Origin: Alteromonas sp. BMJM2
Lineage (GTDB): Bacteria; Pseudomonadota; Gammaproteobacteria; Enterobacterales; Alteromonadaceae
Reading direction: 5' to 3'
DNA length: 64,000 nucleotides
Assembly: GCF_027257845.1 (NCBI RefSeq)
Contig: NZ_JAPVOT010000003.1
Coordinates: forward strand, 62,001-126,000
The translations under genes and the position numbers were made by a program. Below, in pieces: positions 45,179 to 54,704 of the stretch. Every line of letters starts with the position of its first letter. Position 1 is the stretch's first letter. The notes under the pieces were generated by a model. The model saw nothing but the letters and a program-made list of their open reading frames with translations, was not told the origin of the DNA and ran no database searches.

Positions 45179-46246
45179 ATGAAAATACTTTACGGCGTGC
45201 AGGGCACAGGCAATGGGCATATTGCTCGAGCAAGGATTATGGCTACTGCATTTGCAGAGCGTAGTGACATTGATGTGGACTTTGTTTTTACTGGCCGAGC
45301 GCCAGACAAATATTTTGATATGGAAGTGTTCGGTCAGTATAAAACGTATTGTGGGTTAAGCTTTATTTACCAAGACGGAAAAGTAAAAAAGTGGGACACG
45401 GTACGCCAAGCGAATGCCAGGCAGTTTATTCGTGACGTAAAGCAGTTTGATACTGGTGAGTACGACTTACTTATTAACGACTTTGAGCCGGTTACGGCTT
45501 GGGCTGCAAAGCGCCAAGGATTACCCTCTATGTCTATCAGTCATCAAGCGGCCTTTGCGTATGATGTGCCCAAGCGGGGTAACTCGCTATTTGATACCGC
45601 TTTAATGAAAATTTTTGCACCAACCCAGCAAAAAATTGGGGTTCACTGGTATCACTTTAATCAGCCTATTATTCCTCCCTTTGTAGTTGATAAGCCTATC
45701 GCGCATGCAAAAAACAGCCATATACTGGTTTATCTCCCTTTTGAAAATATAAGCGATATACGGGATATGCTTGAGCCGCTGGCTGACCAAACATTCATTT
45801 GTTTTCACCCCGATATAGAACAGGCCGACACTCAGGGGCATATTCAATGGAAACCCACCTCTAAGGTGCACTTTCACAAAGCTTTACAAAACTGTAATGG
45901 GGTAGTGGCAAACGGTGGGTTTGAACTTTCAAGTGAAGCGCTACAGCTAGGCAAAAAGTTACTTATTAAACCATTGCACGGGCAGTTTGAACAGTTATCG
46001 AATGTGTATATGCTTGATAGCCTTAACTTGTGCCAGCCTTTGTTTCAGCTAGACACCGATATACTAGAAGAATGGCTGACATCTGAAGATATTGAGCCAA
46101 TCACCTTCCCAGATAATGCGAATTTGCTTATTGATTGGATCAAACAAGGCAACTACACAGATACAAAATCGCTGTGTGAAACCCTTTGGAAAAACGTCCA
46201 CTATGGAGATAAAACAAGAGAACGTCTATTGTCTCTTGCAATTTAG
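45179..46246 (+). CDS. Glycosyltransferase of the MurG-like/TIGR00661 type
   Basis: This 355-aa protein begins MKILYGVQGTGNGHIARARIM, the GxGNGH loop of GT-B enzymes such as MurG. It has a C-terminal donor-binding region, NCNGVVANGGFELSSEALQLGKKLLIKPLHGQFEQ. The layout matches the TIGR00661 group of uncharacterised glycosyltransferases. The ATG 45179-45181 lies just after the PAP2 stop; the longer frame from 45044 overlaps PAP2 and is not used. A role in glycolipid synthesis is plausible. Confidence 0.85.
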   Translation: MKILYGVQGTGNGHIARARIMATAFAERSDIDVDFVFTGRAPDKYFDMEVFGQYKTYCGLSFIYQDGKVKKWDTVRQANARQFIRDVKQFDTGEYDLLINDFEPVTAWAAKRQGLPSMSISHQAAFAYDVPKRGNSLFDTALMKIFAPTQQKIGVHWYHFNQPIIPPFVVDKPIAHAKNSHILVYLPFENISDIRDMLEPLADQTFICFHPDIEQADTQGHIQWKPTSKVHFHKALQNCNGVVANGGFELSSEALQLGKKLLIKPLHGQFEQLSNVYMLDSLNLCQPLFQLDTDILEEWLTSEDIEPITFPDNANLLIDWIKQGNYTDTKSLCETLWKNVHYGDKTRERLLSLAI

Positions 46247-46298
46247 CACCGCAATGCGATGATAGCGGCATTTGTCGTATTCTCTGCGGGATTTTTCT

Positions 46299-46577
46299 GT
46301 GCTTAATAAGTTGGCTGTTTTACTGCTTACCCTTACTGCATTAGGCGGTTGTGGCTATAAAGGGGCGTTGTATATACCCGACGCTCCGTCGCAAAACACG
46401 CCTCCGTCTTCAGACGTTTCTTCTGACGCTTCTTTTGATGCTTCTTATAATAAGAGTGAGCAAGCGTCCAACGGCCAAAACACAGTATCTCATTTTGTGT
46501 CTGGCTCAGCGCCTAAAACTCCCCTCACGAATACGCCCATGATTGCACCTATCACCAAATTTGGAGACTCTAACTAG
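46299..46577 (+). CDS. lptM: Small outer-membrane lipoprotein LptM (YifL-like)
   Basis: This 92-aa lipoprotein has a short signal and lipobox LGGC followed by GYKGALYIP, the CGxKGxLYxP mark of LptM, which assists LptD maturation. A Ser/Asn/Pro-rich disordered tail follows. I chose the GTG at 46299-46301 over a TTG at 46272 because the signal then has a normal length. Its stop overlaps the lysA start by one base. It heads the lysA-dapF-xerC operon, as yifL heads the block in E. coli. Confidence 0.8.
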   Translation: MLNKLAVLLLTLTALGGCGYKGALYIPDAPSQNTPPSSDVSSDASFDASYNKSEQASNGQNTVSHFVSGSAPKTPLTNTPMIAPITKFGDSN

Positions 46578-47827
46578 TGGATTACTTTGCCTACAAGCAA
46601 GGTCAGCTTTTCGCTGAAGACGTTGCTGTTGCCGATATTGCCGCTCAACACGGAACCCCCGTTTATATTTATTCTCGGGCCACCCTAGAGCGCCATTGGC
46701 ATGCATTCAATGACGCCATAGGCGAGCATCCTCACCTTATCTGCTACGCGGTAAAGGCAAATTCAAACATTGGCGTACTTAGCGTATTAGCAAAGCTAGG
46801 GTCAGGTTTTGACATTGTGTCTGCAGGTGAACTAGCAAGAGTGATTGAAGCCGGCGGCAATGCCAGCAAAGTGGTATTTTCAGGCGTGGGTAAAAAACAC
46901 GATGAAATTCGCTATGCGCTTCAACAAGGCATCATGTGTTTTAACGTAGAGTCTGAGCCAGAGCTACACCGTATCAATGAAGTAGCCGGCGAGTTAGGTG
47001 TAAAAGCGCCTATTTCTTTGCGCATAAATCCTGATGTAGATGCAAAAACCCATCCGTATATTTCTACAGGGCTAAAGGCCAATAAATTTGGTATTGCGCG
47101 CGAAAATGCCCTCGCTACCTATGAGTTAGCAGCATCACTTCCACACTTGAATGTCGTAGGAATGGATTGCCATATTGGCTCACAGCTAACGGAAATTGGC
47201 CCATTTGTAGATGCATTAGAGCGTTTGTTGGTATTAATTGATGAGTTAGCCGAACGCAATATCATTATAGAGCACCTAGATGTAGGCGGCGGCTTAGGCG
47301 TTACTTACAATAATGAACTGCCTCCGCACCCTAAAGAATATGCTGAAGCGATGGCTGAAAAAATGGTAGGTCGAGAGTCGTTAAAACTTATTCTTGAGCC
47401 TGGCCGTGCTATTGCGGCAAACGCGGGGATTTTGGTGACAGAAGTCGAGTTTATTAAACAAGGCGAAGAAAAAAACTTTGCGATTGTTGATGCTGCAATG
47501 AACGACTTACTTCGCCCGGCGCTTTATTCAGCATGGCAAAACATTATTCCAGTTAATGAAAATAGTGATGCTGAGCCAAGTACTTATGATGTGGTGGGCC
47601 CGGTATGTGAAACCGGTGATTTTATTGGAAAAGACAGAATTTTATCCATAAAACCCACCGACTTATTAGCGGTTCGCAGCGCTGGTGCCTACGGCTTTGT
47701 AATGGCTTCAAACTACAACAGTCGCTGTCGCCCAGCCGAAATTATGGCTGATGGCGATACTGCCATTGTAGTGCGCGAGCGAGAAATTCAAAAAGATCTC
47801 TGGAAAGGTGAGCACAAACTTCCGTAA
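46577..47827 (+). CDS. lysA: Diaminopimelate decarboxylase LysA
   Basis: LysA (416 aa) decarboxylates meso-diaminopimelate to L-lysine with PLP. The PLP lysine is in LICYAVKANSN (about residue 60). HIGSQLTEI, LDVGGGLGVTY, EPGRAIAANAG, and CETGDFIGKDR are the expected sites. It starts with GTG overlapping the lptM stop by one base. It precedes dapF, which makes its substrate. Confidence 0.96.
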   Translation: MDYFAYKQGQLFAEDVAVADIAAQHGTPVYIYSRATLERHWHAFNDAIGEHPHLICYAVKANSNIGVLSVLAKLGSGFDIVSAGELARVIEAGGNASKVVFSGVGKKHDEIRYALQQGIMCFNVESEPELHRINEVAGELGVKAPISLRINPDVDAKTHPYISTGLKANKFGIARENALATYELAASLPHLNVVGMDCHIGSQLTEIGPFVDALERLLVLIDELAERNIIIEHLDVGGGLGVTYNNELPPHPKEYAEAMAEKMVGRESLKLILEPGRAIAANAGILVTEVEFIKQGEEKNFAIVDAAMNDLLRPALYSAWQNIIPVNENSDAEPSTYDVVGPVCETGDFIGKDRILSIKPTDLLAVRSAGAYGFVMASNYNSRCRPAEIMADGDTAIVVREREIQKDLWKGEHKLP

Positions 47828-47862
47828 ACTAGAGACAATTATAAAATAAAGATGCACCGTTA

Positions 47863-48693
47863 ATGCAGGTTCAATTTTCTAAAATGCACGGCTTGGGTAA
47901 CGATTTCATGGTTATTGATAACGTTACCCAGAATGTGTTTTTCTCAAAAGATAAAATAAAACAGCTGGCCGACCGGAACTTCGGTATTGGCTTTGATCAA
48001 CTATTAATGGTTGAGCCTCCTTACGACCCGGAGCAAGATTTCCACTATCGCATTTTTAATGCAGATGGTTCGGAAGTAGAGCAGTGTGGCAACGGCGCGC
48101 GTTGTTTTGCACGTTTTGTAAAACAACATGGCCTTATTAACCGCAACAAAATTGTGGTAAGCACCAAAGCCGGAAAAATGGTGCTGTATCTCGAAAAAGA
48201 TGGTCAGGTTACCGTTAATATGGGTAAGCCCATGTTTGAGCCAGCATCTGTTCCTTTAAAAGCAAATAAGCAAGAAAACACCTACATTTTACGAGTAGGT
48301 GAAAAAACCTTATTTATTGGCGCCGCCTCAATGGGCAACCCCCATTGTGTAATGGAAGTCGATGATGTTGATACCGCCGCCGTACATGAAATTGGCCCAT
48401 TGGTAGAGCGACATGAGCGTTTTCCTGAAGGTGTGAATGTTGGTTTTATGCAGGTTATCAACGAGTCGCATATTAAACTTCGTGTATTTGAACGTGGTTC
48501 AGGTGAAACCTTAGCCTGTGGAAGCGGCGCATGCGCGGCAGTTGCAATCGGTCAAATACAAGGTAAATTAGGAACCGATGTGCGGGTAGATTTGCCCGGA
48601 GGCAGTTTACGTATTCGCTGGCCAGGCCCAGATAGCGTGATGAAAATGACTGGACCTGCTGAACACGTATATGACGGACAGATAACGATATGA
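47863..48693 (+). CDS. dapF: Diaminopimelate epimerase DapF
   Basis: DapF (276 aa) interconverts LL- and meso-diaminopimelate for lysine and peptidoglycan. Both catalytic cysteines are present, in [13 protein letters not shown] and [11 protein letters not shown]. The start [19 protein letters not shown] is typical. Its stop overlaps the next gene's ATG by 4 bases. Confidence 0.97.
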   Translation: MQVQFSKMHGLGNDFMVIDNVTQNVFFSKDKIKQLADRNFGIGFDQLLMVEPPYDPEQDFHYRIFNADGSEVEQCGNGARCFARFVKQHGLINRNKIVVSTKAGKMVLYLEKDGQVTVNMGKPMFEPASVPLKANKQENTYILRVGEKTLFIGAASMGNPHCVMEVDDVDTAAVHEIGPLVERHERFPEGVNVGFMQVINESHIKLRVFERGSGETLACGSGACAAVAIGQIQGKLGTDVRVDLPGGSLRIRWPGPDSVMKMTGPAEHVYDGQITI

Positions 48694-49385
48694 GCGAATT
48701 ACTAGGGCAATCTAACGCAACTCAAATTATTGAGCCCTTTACAGACACCTCTGCACTAACCCCAGCGCAGGTGCGTGACTATTTGTTAGAAAACCCTGAG
48801 CTCTTTGTGCAATACCCAGAGCTACTTGAAAAAATAAACCTTCCCCATGAACAAAAAGGAAGTGTTTCTCTAGTAGAAATTCAGAGTGAACAGCTTAGAA
48901 AAAAAGTGCGTCAGCTCAACTTCAAGCTTAACCAGTTAGTTTCTATTGCGAAGCAAAATGAAAAAATATATCGCGTTTATACCGATTTAAATGTTCAGCT
49001 GCTTAGATGCAAAAGCGTCGCGGAGGTGCAATTTACGCTTGAAGACGTGCTACAAGAACGCCTTCAGTTATCCTCTGCGGTTATTAAAAGCTTTAAAGGC
49101 CCCCACGCCATTCCCGAACTGCAGCAACGTTTGTTCACAGAAAAGCGTTTTAAAGAGTCTAATTTTTTCTTCGGACGACTTTCTCAACATGAAAGACAGC
49201 TACTATTCGGTGAAAGCAGTGCCGAATCGGTGGCATTAATGCTGCTTGGTGATAAACGCGAATTAGGTATATTGGGAATAAGCAGTAGCGATGCTAGCCA
49301 CTTCACCCCTGAGATGGATACCTTGCTGCTTCAACAGCTGCAACAAGTACTCAACATTATATTGCCAGAGATGATGGGGTATTAG
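48690..49385 (+). CDS. DUF484-family protein (YigA-like)
   Basis: This 231-aa protein matches DUF484: an N-terminal [27 protein letters not shown] segment, a coiled coil and a GAF-like C-terminal half. It lies between dapF and xerC as in E. coli (yigA). The function is unknown; the neighbourhood suggests a link to cell-wall or chromosome segregation genes, which is not shown. Confidence 0.9.
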   Translation: MSELLGQSNATQIIEPFTDTSALTPAQVRDYLLENPELFVQYPELLEKINLPHEQKGSVSLVEIQSEQLRKKVRQLNFKLNQLVSIAKQNEKIYRVYTDLNVQLLRCKSVAEVQFTLEDVLQERLQLSSAVIKSFKGPHAIPELQQRLFTEKRFKESNFFFGRLSQHERQLLFGESSAESVALMLLGDKRELGILGISSSDASHFTPEMDTLLLQQLQQVLNIILPEMMGY

Positions 49386-49390
49386 CCCCC

Positions 49391-50350
49391 GTGCCGGCCA
49401 ATTTCCGCGCTAGCTCAGGTGACACTCCGTCTGGTTCTAATGAGTCCATGTTAAGCGATGCCTGTCAGCACTGGCTTGATAAGTTTTTGCTACACCTTCA
49501 AGTAGAGCGCGGCTTGTCCGCTCACACCGTAAAAAATTATCAACGACAACTCACCGAAGTGGCAAAACTGCTTGGCTTATTTGAATGGTCAGGACTAACC
49601 CCTAGCGATATAAAACGCGTTATGGCCGATTCAAAAATGTCGGGGCACAGCGCACGCAGTATCGCACTTCGGCTTTCTGCTCTTCGTACGTTTTGCAGCT
49701 ACCTAATTGAACACAAGCAATTATTCAGTAACCCTTTAGAGGGTATCCATGCGCCTAAGCAAGGAAAGCCACTACCGAAACAGCTTAGCGTTGATGAAAT
49801 GCAGCAACTGCTTACCGCTCGGCCTTCAAGTGATGACGACGAGGGAATGAAGCTTCGCGATAACGCCATGTTTGAATTGATGTACGGCTGCGGTCTGCGA
49901 TTAAACGAGCTTACCGGGCTTAATCTCGCCGATTGTTTAAAAGACGGCACGGTGAGAGTAACGGGCAAAGGTAGCAAGCAACGTATTTTGCCCTTAGGTC
50001 GCCACGCTCAAAAAGCCCTGAATGCCTGGTTAAAAGTAAGGCCGGCTCTCGCTTCTCCCTATGAAAGCGCGGTGTTTGTTAGCAAGCGAAAAACGCGGAT
50101 ATCTAATCGTCAAGTTGCCAACAGACTCGATAAAATGGCCCAAGAGCAATCTATATCCCAAAAAGTAAGCCCCCATAAATTGCGCCATTCCTTCGCAACC
50201 CACGTACTAGAATCGAGCGGAGATTTACGGGCGGTTCAAGAATTACTAGGGCACGCCAACTTGTCTACAACACAGGTATATACTCACCTCGACTTTCAAC
50301 ACCTCGCTAATGTTTATGATGCAGCCCACCCTCGTGCGCATAAAAAGTAA
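49391..50350 (+). CDS. xerC: Tyrosine recombinase XerC
   Basis: XerC (up to 319 aa) works with XerD at dif to resolve chromosome dimers. The N-terminal SAM-like domain contains LHLQVERGLSAHTVKNYQR. The catalytic set is complete: Arg in YGCGLRLNELTGL, His-X-X-Arg in SPHKLRHSFATHVL, His in LGHANLSTTQ, and Tyr in QVYTHL. The GTG at 49391 is in frame, but an ATG at 49448 gives 300 aa, nearer the family length, so the start is uncertain. It is followed by yigB. Confidence 0.95.
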   Translation: MPANFRASSGDTPSGSNESMLSDACQHWLDKFLLHLQVERGLSAHTVKNYQRQLTEVAKLLGLFEWSGLTPSDIKRVMADSKMSGHSARSIALRLSALRTFCSYLIEHKQLFSNPLEGIHAPKQGKPLPKQLSVDEMQQLLTARPSSDDDEGMKLRDNAMFELMYGCGLRLNELTGLNLADCLKDGTVRVTGKGSKQRILPLGRHAQKALNAWLKVRPALASPYESAVFVSKRKTRISNRQVANRLDKMAQEQSISQKVSPHKLRHSFATHVLESSGDLRAVQELLGHANLSTTQVYTHLDFQHLANVYDAAHPRAHKK

Positions 50351-50390
50351 ACGCGACATTTAAATACGATACATTAAGGCCAGCTAGTTT

Positions 50391-51134
50391 ATGCAGTTTT
50401 ACCGCCCCCTTAACGAAGTAAAGGCCATGACCTTTGACCTCGATGACACCCTATACAATAACGAACCCGTTATTAGGCAAGCCGAAGCTGCCCTTGCCGC
50501 CCATTTAAAAGCCCATCACAGTAATGCCGCTGCGCTTACCCCTCGCGACTGGTACTTACTTAAGCAAGCTGCCGTTAATCTAGACGGTAGCTTAGCCTCA
50601 GATATGGGGCAATTGCGCAGAGTCATATTAACCGCGGCCCTTTCTGGTAAAAATGAACACTCTCTTTCTATAGAAATACCGGATGACGCAGAGTTAAACA
50701 GCGCTGTGGATGCATGCTTTAATTGCTTTTACGATGCGAGAAGTGATTTAACCTTAGATGATGACGTGCATAACATCCTCAAACTGCTGAGTGATAATAT
50801 GCCCCTTGTTGGTATAACCAACGGTAATGTAGACGCTGATAAAATAGGCATCACGCCCTATTTTGAGACTATTTTGCATGCCAGTACAACTAGGCCAATG
50901 AAACCGGCACCGGATATGTTCAACGAAGCAGCCGCAATATTGGGTATTCCCGCCGGTAACATATTACATGTGGGCGATAACATTATTAAAGATGTGCTTG
51001 GGGCGATAAATGCGCAATTTCAGGCAGCTTGGTTTGCCTGCAATCGACCAATGGCGCTGCGAAACGAGCCTGTTTCGGTGTTGCCACATGTCTCGCTATC
51101 CACATTGTCAGAACTCGCTCACTTTTGTCGTTAA
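50391..51134 (+). CDS. yigB: HAD-family phosphatase YigB-like
   Basis: This 247-aa haloacid-dehalogenase-type phosphatase has the nucleophile motif FDLDDTLYNNEPV (about residues 16-28), motif II VGITNGN, a lysine in RPMKPAPDMF and motif IV HVGDNIIKDVLGA. YigB in E. coli acts on FMN and other phosphates. It ends the lptM-lysA-dapF-xerC block, in the E. coli order. Confidence 0.9.
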   Translation: MQFYRPLNEVKAMTFDLDDTLYNNEPVIRQAEAALAAHLKAHHSNAAALTPRDWYLLKQAAVNLDGSLASDMGQLRRVILTAALSGKNEHSLSIEIPDDAELNSAVDACFNCFYDARSDLTLDDDVHNILKLLSDNMPLVGITNGNVDADKIGITPYFETILHASTTRPMKPAPDMFNEAAAILGIPAGNILHVGDNIIKDVLGAINAQFQAAWFACNRPMALRNEPVSVLPHVSLSTLSELAHFCR

Positions 51135-51194
51135 TAGGCATAGCAGCCTAACGTTTTTTCTAAAACGATGCGCTACAAGTAAGGTTTTATGCGC

Positions 51195-51248
51195 AGGGAG
51201 CTTTAGGCAAGGTGTTATGAGCAGGAAGCTTTAAATAGGAAGCTTTAA
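51195..51248. repeat. Three imperfect copies of a 12-base repeat
   Basis: AGGGAGCTTTAG (51195-51206), AGGAAGCTTTAA (51223-51234) and AGGAAGCTTTAA (51237-51248) share the AGGRAGCTTTA core. They lie in the gap between yigB and cysE. No function is known. Confidence 0.5.
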
Positions 51249-51345
51249 AAAAGAGTACGGCCCAGCAAACTTAGCGAATTGCTTAAGCTTAGGGCTGAAA
51301 TTAAAGGCTGGGGGCTGAGTTTAAACGCAAAAAGCTCGGCTTGAG

Positions 51346-51368
51346 TGTCTAAACATGTTGTTTAGACA
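51346..51368. other. Perfect hairpin across the cysE stop codon
   Basis: TGTCTAAACA / TGTTTAGACA with a three-base loop covers the last codons and stop of cysE. No T-run follows directly, so it may slow 3' decay rather than terminate transcription. Confidence 0.5.
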
Positions 51369-52162
51369 TTATCCTCAAGCACGTTTTGCTGCATAGACTC
51401 GCAAGGGTGTTGACACACTGGGCGGCCCACCACTTTTGCCGGCACGCCAACTACGGTAACATGGGGTGGTACGTCGTTTAGCACCACGCTTCCTGCGCCA
51501 ACTTTTGACCCTTCGCCCACTTCAATATTGCCTAGAATTTTAGCCCCGGCTCCCACTAAAACGCCTTGGCGAATTTTAGGGTGACGATCGCCAGACTCGT
51601 TGCCGGTGCCGCCTAGCGTAACGCTTTGTAGCAGCGACACGTTATCTTCAACCACAGCGGTCTCACCAATAACGATACCTGTAGCATGGTCAAACATCAC
51701 GCCTTTACCAATTTTCGCAGCCGGATGAATATCCACACTAAAGCTTGCTGAATTGCGGCTTTGAAGAAAAAGAGCAAGCTGATGACGACCGTGCATCCAT
51801 AAATAATGCGCCATACGATGTACTTGAACAGCGTGAAAACCTTTAAAATGAAGCAGCGGCGTTAAGAAGTCGCCTACCGCGGCATCACGCGCTTTAATGG
51901 CTAAAATATCTGCGGTAGCCGCTTCACTGATCCCTGGCTCTAGTAAATAGGCCTGATCGAAGACTTCCCGTATAGCGAGGGCTGGCATCACATCATCAGC
52001 CATTTTATTGGAAAGAATAAAGCTTAAACACGATTCAAAGTTATGGTGCGCCAATACACTTGCATGAACATAGCTTGATAATAACGGTTCATTATCTGCA
52101 ACAACTTTTGCTTCTTGTTTTAAAGTAGACCAAAAATCGATGGGCGTAGAGGTAACAGACAT
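51362..52162 (-). CDS. cysE: Serine O-acetyltransferase CysE
   Basis: CysE (266 aa) acetylates serine, the first step of cysteine synthesis. An N-terminal helical domain (SVLAHHNFESCLSFILSNKM) is followed by the hexapeptide left-handed beta-helix (HPAAKIGKGVMFDHATGIVIGE). The family's active-site Asp/His are present, as is GAGAKILGNIEVGEGSKVGAGSVV. It is a single gene on the minus strand between yigB and uvrD, an insertion relative to E. coli. Confidence 0.95.
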   Translation of the reverse strand: MSVTSTPIDFWSTLKQEAKVVADNEPLLSSYVHASVLAHHNFESCLSFILSNKMADDVMPALAIREVFDQAYLLEPGISEAATADILAIKARDAAVGDFLTPLLHFKGFHAVQVHRMAHYLWMHGRHQLALFLQSRNSASFSVDIHPAAKIGKGVMFDHATGIVIGETAVVEDNVSLLQSVTLGGTGNESGDRHPKIRQGVLVGAGAKILGNIEVGEGSKVGAGSVVLNDVPPHVTVVGVPAKVVGRPVCQHPCESMQQNVLEDNV

Positions 52163-52492
52163 AGCATTTCCCGTTGGTATTTATCTTAGACGCAGTGATA
52201 TTGGACAGCGAAGCGTAAACGATGAGTTTACCTGAGATTGACGAATTGCAATATGACAGTGATACCTGCTGGCGGTGGATTTCGATCAACTTAGCTAAAC
52301 AATTTATTATTAGTTATTCCATTAGGTTTTTATCTGTCAATTTTTACCTTTCTCTTCACAAGACTCCTAACAGTACTTGCACACCTATTCAAGATATAAG
52401 AAGCCAAAACTAGACTGTATAAATTAACAGGCAGCTGGCATAATAGCCACGCTTCTAATTTGTGAATGAAATAAAATAATAGGTGCCACACT
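52163..52492. other. cysE-uvrD divergent intergenic region
   Basis: This 330-base gap holds the LexA box of uvrD at 52415-52430 and both promoter regions. The region 52222-52413 is open on the plus strand but has no ribosome site and an implausible product. Confidence 0.55.
52415..52430 (+). promoter_or_regulatory. LexA (SOS) box before uvrD
   Basis: CTGTATAAATTAACAG has the CTG-N10-CAG form with an AT-rich centre, close to the gammaproteobacterial consensus. It lies 63 bases before the uvrD ATG. UvrD is an SOS gene in E. coli, which supports it. Confidence 0.8.
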
Positions 52493-54664
52493 ATGGATGT
52501 ATCCAGACTGCTAGACGAGCTTAACGACAAACAACGTGAGGCTGTAGCAGCACCGCTCTCAAACGCGCTGGTATTAGCAGGCGCTGGTAGTGGCAAAACC
52601 CGCGTGCTTGTTCACCGCATAGCGTGGTTGATGGAAGTCGAAAATATTGCGCCCTTCTCAATCTTAGCCGTTACGTTCACAAATAAAGCCGCTAAAGAGA
52701 TGCGCGGTCGTATAGAGTCACTTATGGGCAAAAGCCTGCATAACATGTGGATTGGCACGTTCCACGGGTTAGCCCATCGCCTGTTGCGCGCTCACCACGC
52801 TGAAGCACGACTGCCAGAGAATTTTCAAATCATTGATTCAGACGATCAGTATCGCCTAATTCGTCGAATTTTAAAGGCCATGAATTTAGACGAGAAGCAC
52901 TATCCACCTCGCCAAATTCAATGGTATATCAACGGTAATAAAGACGAAGGACTTCGCCCTCAGCACATTGAAACCTTTGATGACCCTATTCAAAAAACCA
53001 TGCGCGAAGTGTATACCGCTTATCAAGATGCCTGCGATCGCTCAGGCCTTGTAGACTTTGCTGAACTCCTGTTACGCGCTCACGAGCTATGGGCGAAAAA
53101 TCCTGAAGTATTAGCCCACTACCAGCGTCGTTTTCGCGCGGTGTTAGTTGATGAATTCCAAGATACCAACAACATTCAATATGCTTGGTTACGCATGCTG
53201 AGCAGCGGCGATAATAACAATATTATGATTGTGGGCGATGACGACCAATCTATATACGGTTGGCGCGGTGCGAATGTAGACAACATTCAGCACTTTCTAA
53301 AAGACTTTGAATCACCAGCAACAATTCGCCTAGAGCAAAACTACCGCTCTACGGGCAACATACTGAAAGCGGCCAATACCGTCATCGACAACAACACAGG
53401 TCGTTTAGGTAAAGAGCTTTGGACTGAAGATAGTCAAGGTGAACCCATTTCGGTGTATGCCGGGTTTAACGAGCTGGATGAAGCTCGTTTTATTGTGTCG
53501 AAAATAAAAGACTGGCTTAACCAAGGTAATGCACTTAGCGATACCGCCATTTTATACCGAAACAATGCCCAATCTCGTGTGCTAGAAGAAGCATTACTTC
53601 ACGAAGGACTGGCCTATCGTATATATGGCGGCCTGCGCTTCTTCGAACGCCAAGAAATAAGAGATGCGCTAGGCTATATGCGCATGGTAAGTCACCCTCA
53701 CGACGATGCTGCCTTTGAACGTGTGGTGAATACGCCAAGTCGTGGCATTGGTGAGAAGACCTTGTCTCAAGTTCGAGACACTGCCAGAACCCACAACTGC
53801 TCTATGTGGCAAGCAAGCCAACTACTGATCAACGAGGCCTCGTTAAAAGGACGAGCTCTAAATGCTATTCAAAGCTTCGTGTTGCTTATTACCGAGCTCG
53901 AGCAATCTACCGCTGACGATCCTTTAGAACAACAGGCAGACAAAGCTATTCGCCAGTCTGGGCTGTATGCCATGTACCAGTCTGAACGGGGCGAGAAAGC
54001 GCAAGCCCGTTTAGAAAACTTGGAAGAATTGGTTACAGCATGCAAAACCTTTATTGTGCCCGATGAAGCAGAAGAAATGACGCCACTGGCGGCCTTTTTA
54101 GCTCATGCGTCGCTTGAAGCAGGCGACACCCAAGCCGATAAAGATCAAGACGCAGTACAAATGATGACTATCCACACGGCGAAAGGCTTAGAGTTTCCGT
54201 TGGTGTTTTTGGCCGGTGTTGAAGAAGGTATGTTCCCAAGCCAAATGACCAATGATGAGCCTGGACGGATGGAAGAAGAGCGTCGTCTCTGCTATGTTGG
54301 AATGACGCGTGCTATGCAAAAGTTGTATATCACTTATGCAGAAAATCGTAGATTATATGGTCAAGACAAATACCACACCGCGTCGCGCTTTATTCGTGAA
54401 ATGCCGGAGGACTGCATTGAAGAAGTGCGCTTAAAGTCTACTATTTCGCGTCCTGTCCACAATCGCTTTAATCAGATGACGTCTCACGCGTCGTTTGAGG
54501 AAACCGGTTTTAAGTTGGGCGAACGGGTTGTGCACCGCAAATTTGGTGAAGGTATTGTGCTAAATTATGAAGGTAGTGGTGAGCACGCTCGCGTGCAGGT
54601 AAACTTTGATGAGTTTGGCAGTAAATGGTTAGTTCTCGCCTACGCTAAATTGGATAAAGCGTAG
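52493..54664 (+). CDS. uvrD: DNA helicase II UvrD
   Basis: UvrD (723 aa) is a 3'-5' superfamily-1 helicase of excision and mismatch repair. It has the Q motif LNDKQREAV, Walker A VLAGAGSGKTRVL, DEFQDTNNIQY, VGDDDQSIYGWRGA, LEQNYRST, TIHTAKGLEF and VGMTRAM. A C-terminal Tudor-like segment (KLGERVVHRKFGEGIVL) is present. A LexA box lies upstream. A diguanylate cyclase follows 40 bases later. Confidence 0.97.
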   Translation: MDVSRLLDELNDKQREAVAAPLSNALVLAGAGSGKTRVLVHRIAWLMEVENIAPFSILAVTFTNKAAKEMRGRIESLMGKSLHNMWIGTFHGLAHRLLRAHHAEARLPENFQIIDSDDQYRLIRRILKAMNLDEKHYPPRQIQWYINGNKDEGLRPQHIETFDDPIQKTMREVYTAYQDACDRSGLVDFAELLLRAHELWAKNPEVLAHYQRRFRAVLVDEFQDTNNIQYAWLRMLSSGDNNNIMIVGDDDQSIYGWRGANVDNIQHFLKDFESPATIRLEQNYRSTGNILKAANTVIDNNTGRLGKELWTEDSQGEPISVYAGFNELDEARFIVSKIKDWLNQGNALSDTAILYRNNAQSRVLEEALLHEGLAYRIYGGLRFFERQEIRDALGYMRMVSHPHDDAAFERVVNTPSRGIGEKTLSQVRDTARTHNCSMWQASQLLINEASLKGRALNAIQSFVLLITELEQSTADDPLEQQADKAIRQSGLYAMYQSERGEKAQARLENLEELVTACKTFIVPDEAEEMTPLAAFLAHASLEAGDTQADKDQDAVQMMTIHTAKGLEFPLVFLAGVEEGMFPSQMTNDEPGRMEEERRLCYVGMTRAMQKLYITYAENRRLYGQDKYHTASRFIREMPEDCIEEVRLKSTISRPVHNRFNQMTSHASFEETGFKLGERVVHRKFGEGIVLNYEGSGEHARVQVNFDEFGSKWLVLAYAKLDKA

Positions 54665-54704
54665 CAATTATTCGGCAAGGTAGCCTATATCCAAGTTGGA
54701 CTAT

